A stretch of 64,000 bases of DNA from Polytrichum commune. Lineage: Eukaryota; Streptophyta; Polytrichopsida; Polytrichales; Polytrichaceae. Below are positions 10,700 through 25,311 of the stretch, in pieces. Under the pieces are notes generated by a model. The model did no database searches and was not told the origin of the DNA. It was given only the letters and a program-made list of their open reading frames with translations. The position numbers and the translations under genes were made by a program. The stretch spans positions 21,328,001-21,392,000 of the forward strand of contig OX485809.1 of assembly GCA_950295325.1 (NCBI GenBank), given 5' to 3'. How positions within the stretch are numbered: the first letter of the stretch is position 1; each line of letters opens with the position of its first letter.

Positions 10700-13600
10700 A
10701 TTCAGTAGGTATCGGCCACAGTGCGATTTGCATATCATATCTAAATTTAGTAGTGAAGTTGGGGGTTGTATTTGAGGCCCAAGAAGCTGAGAGAAGTACA
10801 GTTAAGAATGCGTCCAAGAACCCCCCTTCTTGAACCCAACAATTAGGTTACAATCTCAAAACCAAGCTTTTGAAATTCTTCATATTTTCAATTTTACTAG
10901 GACAGCTTTTCAAAGAAACCCACTTCAGAATCCTTAACCTTTATTATTCCTGAAGTTTTATGTATTTTCAAGGTCGGTTATAAAGTGAGACTTGCAAGCA
11001 TGTTCTGTGAGACATTCTTGAAAGAAAAGAAAAGAAAAAATAATGCCCGTACCATGTACCGGCATGAATGTGAGCCCGTTAACCCGATGCTGATCATGTT
11101 ACCCATGATGCAGTATGGGGCGTTATGCCTCTTTTTTTTTGCCCACTAGATTCTAGTGTGAATAAGGACAAACCCAACCAAATGTAGAGGGAATCTTGTA
11201 GGGTGACATTCTTGAATTAACTTTGCTGACAAAAAAATCAAAGAATACATTTGAACAGTTGGGATCGTTAATATAGGATGGAAGACATCATACATGGGCC
11301 TTTAAGATTACTTCACGATTCTTGTAGTTCAAGATGTCAAATATGTCTCCATCTAGTTTTTTGCAATTGCATTTCTAACGTTGTTAAAAATATATATATT
11401 GGTATCAAATATAAGAATAGGAATAAGGTAGAGAGGGGTTTGAGGGCTCCTTATGCAATTCCCCATCTTTGCATGTGCTTATCTTGACTAGTTGCAATTG
11501 GAGTTCTTCTATGCTTCTCTTTCAATACATATCACAAAACTCATCCTTTTGGATTCCACTTGTAAGCTTATTACTTTCCAACCATTCATGGTCCATCTCA
11601 AACAAGTACATTTTTCTACCTAGTCTCGTCATGTTACATTATTTCCAATAGTTGACAGATTACAAGATAACAATGCCTTGAAGCTTGGATTGATGTGCCA
11701 TGAACGTAGATTGACATGATTACAAAATGACAACAAAATCCATGAAATAAAAATAAAAATGAAGGCATTAGCATTTTACATTGACTTCAATTTGACAAGT
11801 TGAATCTTACTCATCCTCTCCCTAACAACATGTCACTGTGGGGGGAACAACATTCGCATAGAATTGTCGGAAACGCACCGTCAAGGGTGGGGGGTGCAAC
11901 AAGCACAATGTCTCAACATGTGTGTTTTAGGGCCCAATTCCAATAAATGCATATACTCACTTGATACATTGATCATTTAGATAAATCCCAAATTTTAAGC
12001 TTACATGTGTTTTCGACCCATGATTGGATAATAAAAGCCACTAGATATCTTCAAATATGAGTGTGGAAATAGATAAAGAAAGTTTTAAATGTATGTCACA
12101 TTATTTATGCCCCCAAGCAATTCTTAACTTGAATATGATCAATATCAATAATCATTTGGGAATGATCTATATAGCCAATTGATAGCCAATTTAGTAATGT
12201 TATGCCTTTTGTTACAATTATGATCTGCATGGGTACATTTGAATCCAACATGATAGTGTCTATTTCAAGTGGTTAAAAGAGAATGACAAAAGTTAAAGGA
12301 TTAATGTCCTTGACACACATTGATTATGGTCAATAACATGGACCACACTATCTAGCTTATTTCCACACCCAAAGACATTGGGGGTAGAATTGTGGGTGCA
12401 GACCACTAACGAACCCACATGTATCTAACATCAAAGGTCCACGTTGTAAATTATGGTATTTGCATTCAATTAAAATTAATGTGCATTTATAAAATTTCCA
12501 ACCCAGGGAGGAAAGATGGGTACATTGCACGGGCATGACAAATGTACGTAGAGTTGCACACTATTTGTGTGTGGTGGTGTATGTTGTGAACCGCATTATA
12601 TGGTTACCCAGATAAATCATACTATACATTTGCCCACATTATTTATCATAATCAACGTAGTTGAAAGAGAGATAGGATAAAAAAGAATGGTAGAACGTGA
12701 ATATAAAAGGAACTTATCTAGATTTGAAGATTAAAACATGGTTTGTCTTCAGGTTCCCCGGGTCTTAAAGTAGTGAATAGAAATTTATGAAAAAATATTT
12801 GTGATCATGGAGATGGTCGCCTTGCATCAAAAATTTGTGATTTCAAGCACCACACATCTTATGAATTTTGAACTTTGATTTGAATCTAATATTTACGTGT
12901 ACCAAATGTAGTAAGGCAAGTTAGAGCCATTTACAATTGAGAAGACAATAGGGATGTCATGGTTGCCACTCGAAATTTCCATAAGATTGTTGGACAATAG
13001 GACTACACTAAACATACCAATTAGCAAGGGTGGTACTAATTCAAGTCACATGCACAATCTAGCCAAATCTCAAAGTTGCCGAGGGTTGGAATTCTTACTA
13101 AGTGAGACTAAATTCATGAATGCATGCTCATCTACCATAGATTAAAAGAAAATTAGTGCATGTTTGTGATTAGTGCGTGCCACATGCTTGTCATTGAAAA
13201 TAAAGTCCATTACAATGTCCACTACTAGGTACACTAAATAATCCTATTAGTAAGGGTCACATTTATTCTATAGAGCACACAATTACACGCACAATTATCT
13301 TTAGCCCTTGTCAATTCTCTAATTTAAAACTATGCTAATTATCCAAATAATTGCATGTGGTACTAATGCCCGAAATACACATTGTTTTGCCAAGTCTCAA
13401 AATTAGTACTAAGAGATACTAAAGTCATGGATGCATGCTCACATTTTTACCATACATTTCAAGAAAATTAGTGTGTGTTCTAAGGTGCTTGAGAGTGATT
13501 AAAAAATTTATATGCAAATGCATGCTTGTCAATGAGAAGTGCAAGGCTGAACAATGTCAATATTGTCAATCACTTGTGTTGCTATGAATAGTATTTTTAG

Positions 13601-16600
13601 TGAATAGTGCCGGGATCTTTCTAGATCTTTTGGTGGCACTAGTTCTGTAAAAATAATTAAAATAATTAGTATCACCTTCATTGATTTCCCACACACACGA
13701 TTAACCCTCCTTCACAAAGTGGGGTAATCAATATAGTGCGGGCAATTTCTTTTTCCAAAGAAATTGATGTGGGTGAATATTTATAGTTATACTTATTTTG
13801 ATGTAAGGTGACTATCTTATTTTATGAAAGATGTTGGTTGAAAATCCGAAGAAAATTTGAGGAGATTACCTAGGGTATTGAACTCACATTATCTTCAACC
13901 CGGCTAAACAATTAGAATGACCCACATAAATTGTTCTCACACCAATTCCACCCACACTAAGAGGACTATTTAGTGTAGTTTCGATGGGTACTCAAGGAGG
14001 TACTTAAGGAATGTGAGTACTAAAATGGATCTTGCACACATGCGGCACCATTTTCCTACTTCTCCATTGGGTAACAATGCCATGTGGAGGATTGTAACAT
14101 TCATCTTATTCTCCACACATGAAGGCAAAATTCCACAAGGTTGTATAGTCTATGCTCTTGTGTACTGTAATATAACATTTTAGGACTTCAAATACCCAAA
14201 TTCCACGATCTTATTCTTATTTTCAAACTCTTCATCGAACTCTGATTTCATTGTTGATTATATTACTTGGAGATGGAAACGTCAAAACCATGGAGTTGAA
14301 TCACACTCTCAAACCCTTGATGACATCATTCAGTACCGTCAATTGTGCTTTGTAAAATTTTATAAATCATTTAGTTGGAAAAAAAAGAAAAAAGAAAAGC
14401 AGAAACATCAAATGACGAGATTGTTCAAATTATATTCCACAAGTCTAATTCTATGAATATCTAATTGATGTCTTTATGCAAGAGACTTGGCAAAACACAC
14501 CTAGTGTCAAATTATAAACGCAAACTATACACTCGTACTAGGATAACAAGCAGACATGACAAGCTATGCATTGGGAGGATGGTAAGAATATATCTGAAGT
14601 CATTCTCTCCCATTTGTGGTGTCTCACATAGTTGCCTATTTTGTACTGTACTTGGGAGATATATGGCTGGGGCGAACCAACGAACCATCCTTGGAGGCAA
14701 GGGTTTAGGCATCCAACAAGAAACGAGTGTATGGGTTGGTTTGCCCAAAGCAAGATATATAAAGCATCCATGGGTAAATAACCACTATGATAATTTATGT
14801 GGCAAACGCTAAGGCTCCCCCTACAAACTTTCAAAGGGAGGTGGATAGGGGCGGGGGCCGGTGATTCAACACCTCAGGGCAGCCCCCTCCCCCCAAATTT
14901 TTTTTTATAAAAAATCAAAAAATCAAATCCCAACTGAAAATTGCTACCCGCTCCACCCGACTTTGAAAATAAAACTGCCCTTGCATTCTTGAAGGCAGCT
15001 TGAACCCACATTGAGTGCACTTTATCTTCAAGATCCAAAATCCAATATATATGTTCACTTCAATATATATATCATTGAAAATGTTCCTTTGTGTTCTCAT
15101 CTGCACACCATAGCAAGGCCACATGTACTTAATTTGTAACCTATTCAAAGGTTCCAGTGTCAAACTTTTTTTTGTACCTCTTACAATCGAATTGCATTAG
15201 TTTAATTGAATTTTTATTTAAAAATATATTAAAAATATAAACATTATTCAAGTGCTATTAACCGTTTCTATTCTAATAATTACATGTAAGTGCTTAAAAT
15301 GACAAATTTAGCACCATCTACCTGACCGTAATTATATCAAAATATTAGGAGGTACAGATGTAGATTTTTGTACCCCATAACCAATTCTTCTTTGCATCAA
15401 AGTCGCCCAGAATGTCCATCTTGAAACTAGGCATGTCAAAAGACAAACCGTTGCATTTCATAACCTTCTTGCAAGGTGGTTGCTTTGGGTCCCAAGAGAG
15501 AATCACCCTCACCCTACTAGAAAACTATGCCCCGACATTTTAAAAATACCTTTCAAACGATATATTAAAGTTCAAGAATTTTAAAATTATTGTTGCAAAA
15601 TGGATAAATAAATAAATAAATAAACAAAGTCGTTTAACGACTGCAAATCAAGATGGATAAAAAAATCGTAGCCGTTTTGTTGTAGTTTTTTTAGGTATAG
15701 TTTTCTATTGATGACACAATATTTTTGTGTTTTTTTGTCATGAGTATTTTGTTCATATTAATATTGTGTCCAATGCAAGGCATTTGGGCAACAAATTCTT
15801 TAATTCAAGTTTATATCCCACCCCATGATATGTTGGCGGAACCCTAAAAACTTCAAAACTTACTTAGTTAAATCAAAGACAATAGGTTGACCATTCAAGT
15901 CATAATATATTTTGAGTTATTTATTATTTTGGAACTTATATTTTAAGATATAAATTAAAATTAGCTTATATATTAAAATTCGTATAGTATATTTTAAATT
16001 AAAAACGTTTATTTTTAGAAGCTTGCTACAAATCATTGATTCCAACTTATTGATTGCGGACCAATCTGCCACATGTTAGTTAATGAAGTCCTTTGACTTC
16101 GGCTAGGCTTAAACCTAGAATACAAGGAGCTATGAGCTAGGATTGGATAACTTATCCTATAACGGTTGATCTTGGCCCCCCGAGTGCTCATATGAATACT
16201 TAGGGCGGGTTTAGACTTGGAGTCAAGGCTCAAAAATGGGTTGGGGTGCAAGAAATCCACTCCTCTCATTGGTAGAGAGGTTGGGACTCGCCTCTTCAAG
16301 TTTACACCATGAGTTGGGGCCAATTAACAAATAAATTATTTTATTCATCATGACAATGGCCTCAAGCCTTGGAAAAGAGAGCTCCCAACCTTGTGGACTC
16401 TTTCCCTCTAGTTGAGGCCATTGTCAGAGCTTTTATTTGCTTGTAGTAGTTTATTCTTTGAGCATTAAATAGGAGGGGAGAAATTTTAAATTTATTATAC
16501 TTTAATCATTATCCATAGAATAGTTCATGAGTACGTTGGAGCCCTCTCATAATTGCAGCCTCCAAATGGCTCCAACCCCACCTAAATAGGTTTACACATG

Positions 16601-17489
16601 AAAGCAATGAATGGAGTTAGGTTACTTTCTTATTACCGTATGTGATAGGCCAGTTCAACGATAATTAAGTTATTTAAATAATTGTTGAATTTTTTTATTA
16701 TTAAAAGGCCCAGCTGTCGAAAAGCGAAATAATCGTTGGCGGACTCGCCGAAATTTGTCTGTTGTCACATCTTTCCGCTCCCGCCCTCTCTCGCCACCGC
16801 CTGCGTCATCGCGCCTTCCTTCCAAAATCCTAGTTGGCAGACCTCGAGGCTCCCCAGGTGGTCCTTCACACCACCATGGACGACATCACCGTGGAGGTAT
16901 GCACTTTCATGTTTGGCATCTTGGGCATGTTGGGTAGAACAAGAGGTTGATGATGTTGTTGCGGAGGTTGTCTGTCAAAAGCTCTCGCCTTTGTTCAAGA
17001 ATGGCCTTGGGGGCCCATTTGCATGCCACATGGGACATATTGGCCTTCGTTCACCAATGGCCCTGGCCCCAAGTCTAAACATGCCCTTAAAATGAGCCTC
17101 AACACTTAGATTTTATACACATCATGTAAATTCTATTGATAAATTATCGCAAGAAGGAGGCTACTAGTTTGGAAATAAAACATGTTTTTATTAAAATTCA
17201 CTTGAGTAATATTCTCAAGTTGAAATCTTGTTACTTTGAGCTTGCCGAGTTCCTGGTAGATTGGTTCTCCCTAGTCCCCATAAACTAGGCGGTTCCTGGC
17301 CTTAAATGACATCCCATCTTTTAAGTATTTTTGGGGCCACTTATTAAGTAAGAAGGGATCTCACCCTGATGTAGAACCGTGTGAAGATTTTTTTTTCTAA
17401 AGCCCTCACCATTTAACATTTTTTAGCCTTTACTTATTATAACAAAGGCTTATGAGAATAAATGATAATCACGTTGAATTTATTTATAA
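10700..17489. other. Gene-poor AT-rich region
   Basis: No supported gene was found in about 6.8 kb. A GC-richer patch at 16730-17095 contains ATGGACGACATCACCGTGGAG followed by GTATGC, which could be a first coding exon with a splice donor (MDDITVE). No downstream exon was recognised, so this could equally be a captured gene fragment. Poly-T/A tracts and short repeats are common; none could be assigned to an element family. Confidence 0.4.
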
Positions 17490-17494
17490 TTTAA

Positions 17495-20400
17495 TGTCGT
17501 AGCACGGTGGTGGCGTATTCATTAAATTAACCTGATAAACGCGTAACACATCACAGCCGCGCCAAGTTCGTTCCCACGAAGAACCTGCGGTCGTTCACAA
17601 CACAGAGGGGGGAAAACTTTCACTCACACACATACACAAGAAACACCAAAAACTAAGTTAACACAAATCGGATTAAGAAATCCGGGATATTACGGAAATT
17701 GTATAGCACGGAAATTTCCGCATTTCCGGTAGTGGACCGAGGTAGGGAACACAACACAAAGTATGGACAAGCTCCCGCCCTAGAGTAGTAACAACAATAG
17801 ACTCAACGTCCCGAATCCATAGTTTAACAACTATATACACTCCATTCTAAGATTCCTTATTACGGGTCATGACTTCCGGGATAAGGTTTCCGCGATAGAG
17901 GTAGCGGATATAACATGTATTTCCACTATCCACTAGATTTTCGACTGTGTCACAAGGACCATAATTCTAGTGTTTTAGGCTAGAATGCTCAGAGAGACTT
18001 GGTAGTTGTTCATCAGGATTTCACCCTTTGAGTTGATTTCTTAGGGTTGTCTCCCTATCTCCACTTCCTCTTTCTAACTACTATTCCCTTAGACTAGTGT
18101 TTCGATGGGGACAACCCTCCCTCGGGAAGGTGTCCCGCTCAAGTATCCGACGCGTGCCACCCCCTTTGACGGGGGAAAAAATGGAGGAAGTTTTGGGTCT
18201 ACAAAACCAGCCTGATCCGTTTTCCGTGATGGCACAATTTCCACTATACCACACACGGAAACCAAATCCTCCCTCGAGAAAGGTGGAAAGACAACATCTT
18301 CGCTCCTATCCTCACAATGGGTAGCTTGTGCTGTTTCACAGGTCACACATGATAGGACCTAAGGTCTGTTGAATTCCGTGACGGCGGGGCTAACATAGGG
18401 ATGGGGCTACCACGCCTACCATCCGTGGTGGGAACCAAACGCCAGTCGCGGCAGGTGCACGAGTGTTCTAGACCATTCCGTTACTGCTGATCGGTGTGAT
18501 CCACCTCCAGGTCACGGCAAGCAGAAGACGTAAACTAGAACTCTCCCCCTACTATTAGACATGTCTATCCACTGCTTCTCATTGTCGGTCCCTAGTTGGA
18601 CGGAGTAAGTGGGGAAGAACCGACCGTGTGTGTGGAACTTCCCTTGCCCAACAACCCCACGGTGGGGTTCTTTCCCCTTGCTCGGCCAATCCTTTCCTCC
18701 TTTCCGCGCTTAAGATTCCTCCGCCCATCACCTACTCACACAGGGGCGTTTTAACCACACGCACCTCGGGGTATTACTAACCCCCTGTCCTATCACGGAA
18801 TACTAACCTAATTAACCTACACAATGATAGGGAATGGCGGAAAACTCGGAAACCTCAAGTACGGAAAAGAGGGACCACTTGCATTACACATGGACTTAAG
18901 ACTCAACTCAAACCGAAGGTGAAGTAAAGCATAAGGTCCGAATTGAACAAAAGAACACTTGTATTGTAAAATGATGAGAGAAACACCGAAGTGTTCTCCC
19001 TTTAAAAACCAAACTAACACCCACATGCCATGGTTTCCATGCCGGAAATCGCGGGCCACGTGGCAGTCCTGACAATCCACCTCATGGAGAGGTCAAAACC
19101 TAAACAAAGAAAAATGACGAAACACACAACTCGAGGCCAACTAACTACTTGCCCCAAAACAACCCAAAATGAAATCCTAACTAAAATCTACTCCTTATCC
19201 TTCCAATTCTTCAACTTAGCTTCCTTCTTATTCTACTTCCGCTTCTCGCGGCGGTCCGCGCTGTCCGTTGCCAAAAATGGAGCACGTGGTGGCGCCACTT
19301 GCACATCGTGAGCATTCGGCGCGGACCTCACTCCCACGCGGTCCACCGTTTCCACAACGTCCGGTGCCAGTGGTGCGGACAGTTGGTTGTCCGGCGGAAA
19401 TTCCGGAGCAAGAATGGCAAGTGGCGGCGGATCCCGGACAACCACTTGGAAGTCCGTGGCAAGGGTTGGAGTTGAGACCTCGGCCACGTGACAATCACCC
19501 AAGGTTTCCTCTCCAATCGCGGCGGAAACTGGGGTGGCCTTGGGAACTAACACCTCAGTGGTGGAAACTGGGAGAGCCGTGATCGCCATGATATCCTCCA
19601 CCTGGTCCACCTCTTCCGCATGTTGGTTTCCACCTTCCACCGCGACACCTTGAATTTCCACCATGTCATGAGGGGTCAAGTCGGAGTAGTCGGATGAAGA
19701 CTCCCTCTCCTCCGATGACTCAACTACCACAGGAAACAACTCCGTGCAACTAGCAATGAGGGCCTTCATTGCTTTCAAGGATGCGTTCATCTTACTCCCT
19801 TGATCCATGATGAAGGTAACCATCTTCGACCCGGAAACGTGGCCCGCGTTCTTCAATTCCGCGTCGAATATCTTGGCTTTCCACCACACGTTCTCCGGGA
19901 TTTCCAACATATCACTCAACTTTGTACCGTGAAAGTGGTATCATTTATCTGCTTAAGGAGCTTCTCTCGCTCCACTTCCAACTTCCGCACTCGCTCCGCG
20001 GACTTCCGCTTTTCCGCGGTAAGGTGGTCTACTTTACGCTCTATCTCCCGCAACCGACGCAGATCTTGGATGGTCTCCTTTATTGCGGCAACCAAACTCT
20101 CCCGCGGCGGGTTGCCCACCAATTCCCCTACTTAGTGCATTTGTAGTTCATAGTCCACAATTCGGGACCGTACTCCCTCCAAGTCGCGGATAATGAAGTC
20201 CACCGGATTGTCCTCCAAGGACAAGGTGGAGGTTCCACCTCCCACCGCCTTGGTGGCGGACTTAGTCCGCGTCGCACGATTTTCCAATATTAGTTTCCGC
20301 TTCTTGGTCACGGGTCGCTCTTCGTCGCTCATCTCCACCACGTCTTTCTCCTTCGAATCCTTATGGCCCATCTCCGGCTCCGAGTCGGTAGTCTGGAGCT

Positions 20401-21322
20401 CCCGCATAAACTGATGCGATGTCTATAGGGTGTCCTCTTCATCCGTGAGTAGGTTTTCGTGTGCGTAAAGGTGGAAGAGGAAAGGCCCTATGTAGGAAGG
20501 TTGGCCGCGTTTAGTGTTGGTTGCCAATTTGTGCACCAACTCTCCAATGATGCTCCCCCAATCCACCACCTTCTTCTCGGAGTATGCAAGAAGTAAGGTG
20601 GTGGCAAGTGTAAGAATGATGTTATAAGGCTTTTCCGGGCTAAAGATAGGCACTAGAAAAGCTAACATCCTCCTTTCCCTCTCATCTTTACAATCTTTCA
20701 CAAAATATCCATACTTGGGGTCTAGCCTCTGGAAGAATTTGTCCCTCGTACAATCTTCTCTCTTAGTGGTCATACCTTCCCCTCCTTGCTCGAAGCCGTA
20801 TATCCGACTCCACAATTTCGCATTCCACCTATCCGGTCGGCCCCGGATGGTGGAAGCGTAAACGTGGTCCACCTCTCCCATGACTAACTCCCTCACCATC
20901 CCCTCAGAGCGTACTCTCCACGATTTTTTTCATAACCCGAGGCAGCCCATGCGCCTCAAGTCTGCCTCCAACTCATCGTTCTCCTCTCTACCAGTGGGGG
21001 TGACCACGTGCACCTTGCGGAGGACTAGCGGTTTGTCCGCGATCCGCTTCCGTGTTTGGGTGGCCATAGTGGTTGCGGCCCGCCGTCGCCGGTGCGGTCC
21101 GCTCCGCTGTAAGGTTTCCGAGTTGAAACGGAATTCCTAACACTAACTCAATTCGGTATTTTTAACTACTTTAATGATTTTAGTTTTTCTCCTCAATTCT
21201 AACTAGCCTACCTAACTATCTACCAATAGAGTACTCTACTTACTATGTTTTCCTCGCTCAAATCTATTCCTTAATCTTAAAACAAGGTTTCTTAAGATTT
21301 TAAGAAAAGGCGGGCCGCGACA
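17495..21322. mobile_element. 3.8-kb TGTCG...CGACA unit with 5-bp TSD, LTR-like ends
   Basis: The left end begins TGTCGTAGCACGG and the right end finishes GGGCCGCGACA. TTTAA flanks both sides (17490-17494 and 21323-21327). TG...CA ends with a 5-bp duplication are the hallmark of LTR retrotransposon integration. No second LTR copy, primer-binding site, reverse transcriptase or integrase was found inside. The unit could be a very long solo LTR with internal coding sequence, or a non-autonomous retroelement. It is GC-richer than its surroundings, with many TTCCG/CGGAA motifs. The left 1.7 kb (17495-19232) has no recognised gene. Confidence 0.7.
19233..21067 (-). pseudogene. Decayed element protein (plant-mobile-domain-like, uncertain)
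   Basis: From ATG at 21067 a single minus frame runs through stops near 20933 (TGA), 20423 (TAG), 20132 (TAA) and 19916. A frame change then leads into a 228-residue segment ending at 19233, about 610 codons in all. The N-terminal part contains VDHVYASTIRGRPDRWNAKL and hydrophobic TLATTLLLAY, which recall plant mobile or gag-like domains of transposon proteins. A basic nuclear-localisation-like stretch (TKKRKL) follows, then a charged coiled-coil segment, then a Pro/Val-rich acidic tail. Family assignment is tentative; I do not recognise a specific gene. Four interruptions make it non-functional unless the stops are spliced out. Confidence 0.55.
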
Positions 21323-21327
21323 TTTAA

Positions 21328-24300
21328 TAAATTCAACTTTACGAGGTTACTTTTTTAATATGACCGACAGCCGAAAGAAATAAATTTGATTTCTCCAAGC
21401 ATTCTATGTGTTCTACATAAAATCAATCACATCAGCTATGGTTGTGGCCTAACCCTATAATGACCTAGCATTTTTATTGATAAAAGTATGCAAAAATTTC
21501 CTCATATTTCTTTGTAAAAAGTGATTTTTAATATATATATATATATATAAAATTGAGGACATAGATATAAGTTTTAAAACCTAATGTAGAGACTTGTCTT
21601 GGAGTTTGTTGTGATATTAGGCATATGATAAGAGTCATCTTATCAAAACCGTTACACAAGGTTAGTCATTTACAAAAAAAACTACAGTTGGAATAATAAT
21701 GTCCAATGTCCAAAGGTACAATGCATTAATCTTTAATTGGCAGAAGTTTTTTTATTCAAAATTTAAAACATCTTGTCAAATTTTCATTTTTTATGTTGTT
21801 AGATGTCCATTTTTATTGGTGATTAATTACAAGAGAATAGACTGAATTTAAGAAATCCCTAGTTTAATTCAAATTTTCAAGAAAATTACCTATCATTTTA
21901 AATAAATCTATAAAATACACTTCAAATGCATAAAAAATATATTGAAAGATGTCAACATATCATTAGTTGAATTTATAATTATTAGAATATAAGTCGACCT
22001 TAAATCCTAAATCTTAAACTGGCTAAATAAAATGATGCATAATTCCAACATGATTGTCATAAACTTTAATTTTTTGTGTCTTCCTCTTCTCTCCTAATTT
22101 TTTTTGTTCATATTCAAGGTTCTAGTGTGTTGTCATTTGACCTACTATAGCTGAACTATTCGGCATTTTTCAAAAAATTATCTATCAAAGGCCTTAGGAC
22201 AATTGGTTCTTAAAAATAACTATAATACTTAAACTCTAGATTTTGATTCTCTAGTTCTTCGCCTTGATGTTAAATTGCTAGTGATTCTTTGTAGTTTTAT
22301 ACCACTTATAGATGTTTTCCATATTTTTAACACTTGAACCCAACGCTTGATGACTTTGAAATAATAAATCACGAATCTTAATAGAAGGTGCTTTATGGAA
22401 TGTTTCGTGAAGATGTAGTTACAACCTTCGAAGAATCCTATTTTAAAAAAAATTGCGCTATGGTGATCTCTATAGTCTCAAGGGGCCTCTCAAAATTCTA
22501 TGAATGCCTTTTATATATCGAAGATCAAGCGCGCTATACAATCTGCGAGCATCATAGACCTTGTCTACATGCACAACAAGTATCTCAATTCTAGTATTTG
22601 TCAAACGCGAACATTAGATAAGAGGGATCATTCTTGTCCAAATTCAAAGCAAGATTGTCATTCAAGTATGTCTAATCAACATTGTCCTCATAATGACGGA
22701 CATATCATTGAGAATAGCCTTAGGTTTCACCAACAACACATGATGAATCATTTCTTGGTAAATTTAAACATTTTTCATATACGAGTTGGTTTTTAATGGA
22801 AATTTAGTCAAACCGAAGTCTTTGATATTAAACATTTCGTATACTATTCCAGCCAAAACTTAGATATGATGAGGGATGAATTAGAAGATGGCCACCCCAT
22901 CTAAATATAGATATAGTGTCTTAATATTAAGTCGAATTTTGTAGCGTATCACGTAAACGTCCATCATATCAATATATCGTTCAACTAAATGATTTATTAT
23001 TAGTTCGGCATTCAATATAGTTCATTTCATGTTAAAAAAATAAATTCGAAAGACTTTTGAGCCACTTTGATGGGTAACTTTGATCATTGCTTGAACATGT
23101 ACATTGATTTAATTTTTAAACAAAACGAGATCGTTGTTGTTATTAATAAGGGTGGAGGTGTGGTGTTCTCAAAAACATAAGATGATAGAATCTTTGGTTG
23201 TTTGTCTATGTTGCTCATTGTTGTCACTGTAAACTCTGGTTGCCGTTGAATTAGAACTGACATAAATCCAGTTGTTGAAGGCATCATCATTCTTTTTTAT
23301 TAATCGGTTGGATGGGCGAACTATATTATCTAGCAAAAGATGTAATTTCAGAGTACACATAAGCATACATTCTGCATCCAATCAAATTTATGAAATCATT
23401 AAAATGACCCCTACATTGGCAATCTCTGGTGAAATTGGATCACTTTTTATTTGGACAAAGGATACAATTGGATCCCCCAAATGGTGGAGAGGCTTTTGAA
23501 AATTGTTGATTATCCATCATTGTAGGATCTCCATGAGTTATATTCACCGACATATACTCTATAGGTCATTTCAATTCTGACATAGCTATGTTCGGGTTGC
23601 TCTTTAATGTATATTATCTATCCAAACTATTCTCTGGTGAAACAATAGCCGTCTCATTGAGCGATACTCCAACAATGACTGCTATATATGTCTATCTAGA
23701 GAAGAGCCATATCAACATTTTACCCCCTTCCGAAATATATTTATATTTATGATTAAGCTATCCCATAATAAAATAAATAAGGATTTGAATTATGTGTTTA
23801 GGAAATTTATGAGAAGAAAAAACATGTAATCAATATTTTTATATCATATATTAGTTTCGTGGTGAAATTTACTTTAAGTTTATTTTAATAATATTTTATA
23901 AAAAATCTAAATTTTATGAGGATGTAAATTGGTTTAGGGTTCTTAAAATTTAATTTTTAGAAGAAAAAACTATAGTACCATAAAATAGAAAATAATTTTC
24001 AAATAAAATAAAACAAAACAAAATAAAACAATTGTATTCATATGGAATGGTGCCATTGAAGCAACAACAACGGTGGAACAACTCCCAGCAACACATAACT
24101 ATATATATATGTACATTGTAAAGTGATCGATCCAATATTTGATGTTGAAGAAATCGCCAAATATCTAATTGTTTTCTAGATGTTCCATAATATGAGTGTA
24201 CATGCATGCAAATGCAAGTATTTTAATATCATGTCAGATAGATAGAAACTCCGGTCCCTGGGGTAGGGGCCGGCGTGAATAAAGTGTCCGTTCGTAATGC

Positions 24301-25311
24301 CAATAACCCGATGCCCACATGACAAAGGGAAATTGGGGCTATACTACTCTCCCCTTTCGAGGATGGACACTATAGTAGTCAGAAACCGAATAAAGAAAGC
24401 TAGCTGCAACTAGCAGCCGTTTACTGTTGTTTTGTTGGTGTTATAAGGTGTGATTTTGTCGCGTTGGTGTTTGCCAAGTCATGTTTCCTCGGTTGGTTGA
24501 GGGAGGATGTTATCAGAGACTATGCATCAAGTTCGTTGTTTCAAGAGCAAATTTCCTAACCACTTTGCGTTCACACTTGAACGTTACTAGTTCTTAGGTG
24601 TATTTGGTTCTATCTTTGGTCCATTCTATGTTAATGTGGATGTTAACTGTAGTTATGCGTTACTAGTTATTGGTCTATTTGGTCTTTTCTATTTTTGCTC
24701 TATTCTATTTTAATGTGGATGTTAACTGTAGTTATATGTTACTAGGTCTTGGTCTATTTGGTCCTTTCAATTTTTGGTCCGTTCCATTTTAATGTGGATA
24801 TTATCCATTCGAAGTTAATGTGGATGTTAACTATAGTTACACATATATAGTTACATATATTATATGTATCTAGTAAAGTATGTTTGTTTCTTAAATGACT
24901 TCTTCAATTACTAGCCAATTTTAAAATTTATTATTTTTTGGGTTACGTAACTTCTTTTTACACTTTAATTACTAATGATTAGGCAAAAAAGGTGTCCAAG
25001 TTGCTTGAGAGCTATATTATTAAAAAATTTAATTATATATAGTTATGAACATGTTGCGTTCAACTTTTAATTAATTATATATAATTATAATTAATTGAAT
25101 ATTTTAGCAAACCAAATTTAAACCACTATAGTTAAGATATTTGGAACTACCAGTTGAAAGGAGTCTTGACTCATAGTTGTATGTAATATATAAGCCCTGG
25201 GGTTGGGTGGAGCATGCCTCTTTAACCTCATTATTGTGATATTCGCCTTCGCATCTTTTACTCTTGTGTCTATTCCATTACTGTTTTTTGCTTTTGTAAT
25301 CTGTTGTAAAT
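21328..25311. other. AT-rich gene-poor region
   Basis: No supported gene. A (TA)n tract lies at about 21532-21549. Short open frames near 22388-22796 and 23169-23499 have no recognised domain. Towards 25100-25311 the DNA probably passes into the 3' untranslated region of the LINE at 26282, but the LINE terminus could not be fixed. Confidence 0.4.
24583..24830. repeat. Three imperfect ~80-bp tandem units
   Basis: Units share GTTACTAG, GGTCTATTTGGT, TTTTAATGTGGATGTTAACT and TGTAGTTAT, spaced about 80 bp. They are non-coding and AT-rich and lie in the spacer before the LINE. Confidence 0.65.

Noticed and set aside
16736-17095. 119-codon plus frame
   Set aside because: The frame is Pro/Ser/Trp-rich and crosses a likely ATG plus splice-donor motif in another frame. 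No homologue was recognised, so it was left as a note in the spacer entry.
22388-23499. Possible degraded copia coding on the minus strand
   Set aside because: Only isolated short frames with no diagnostic RT, integrase or protease motif.
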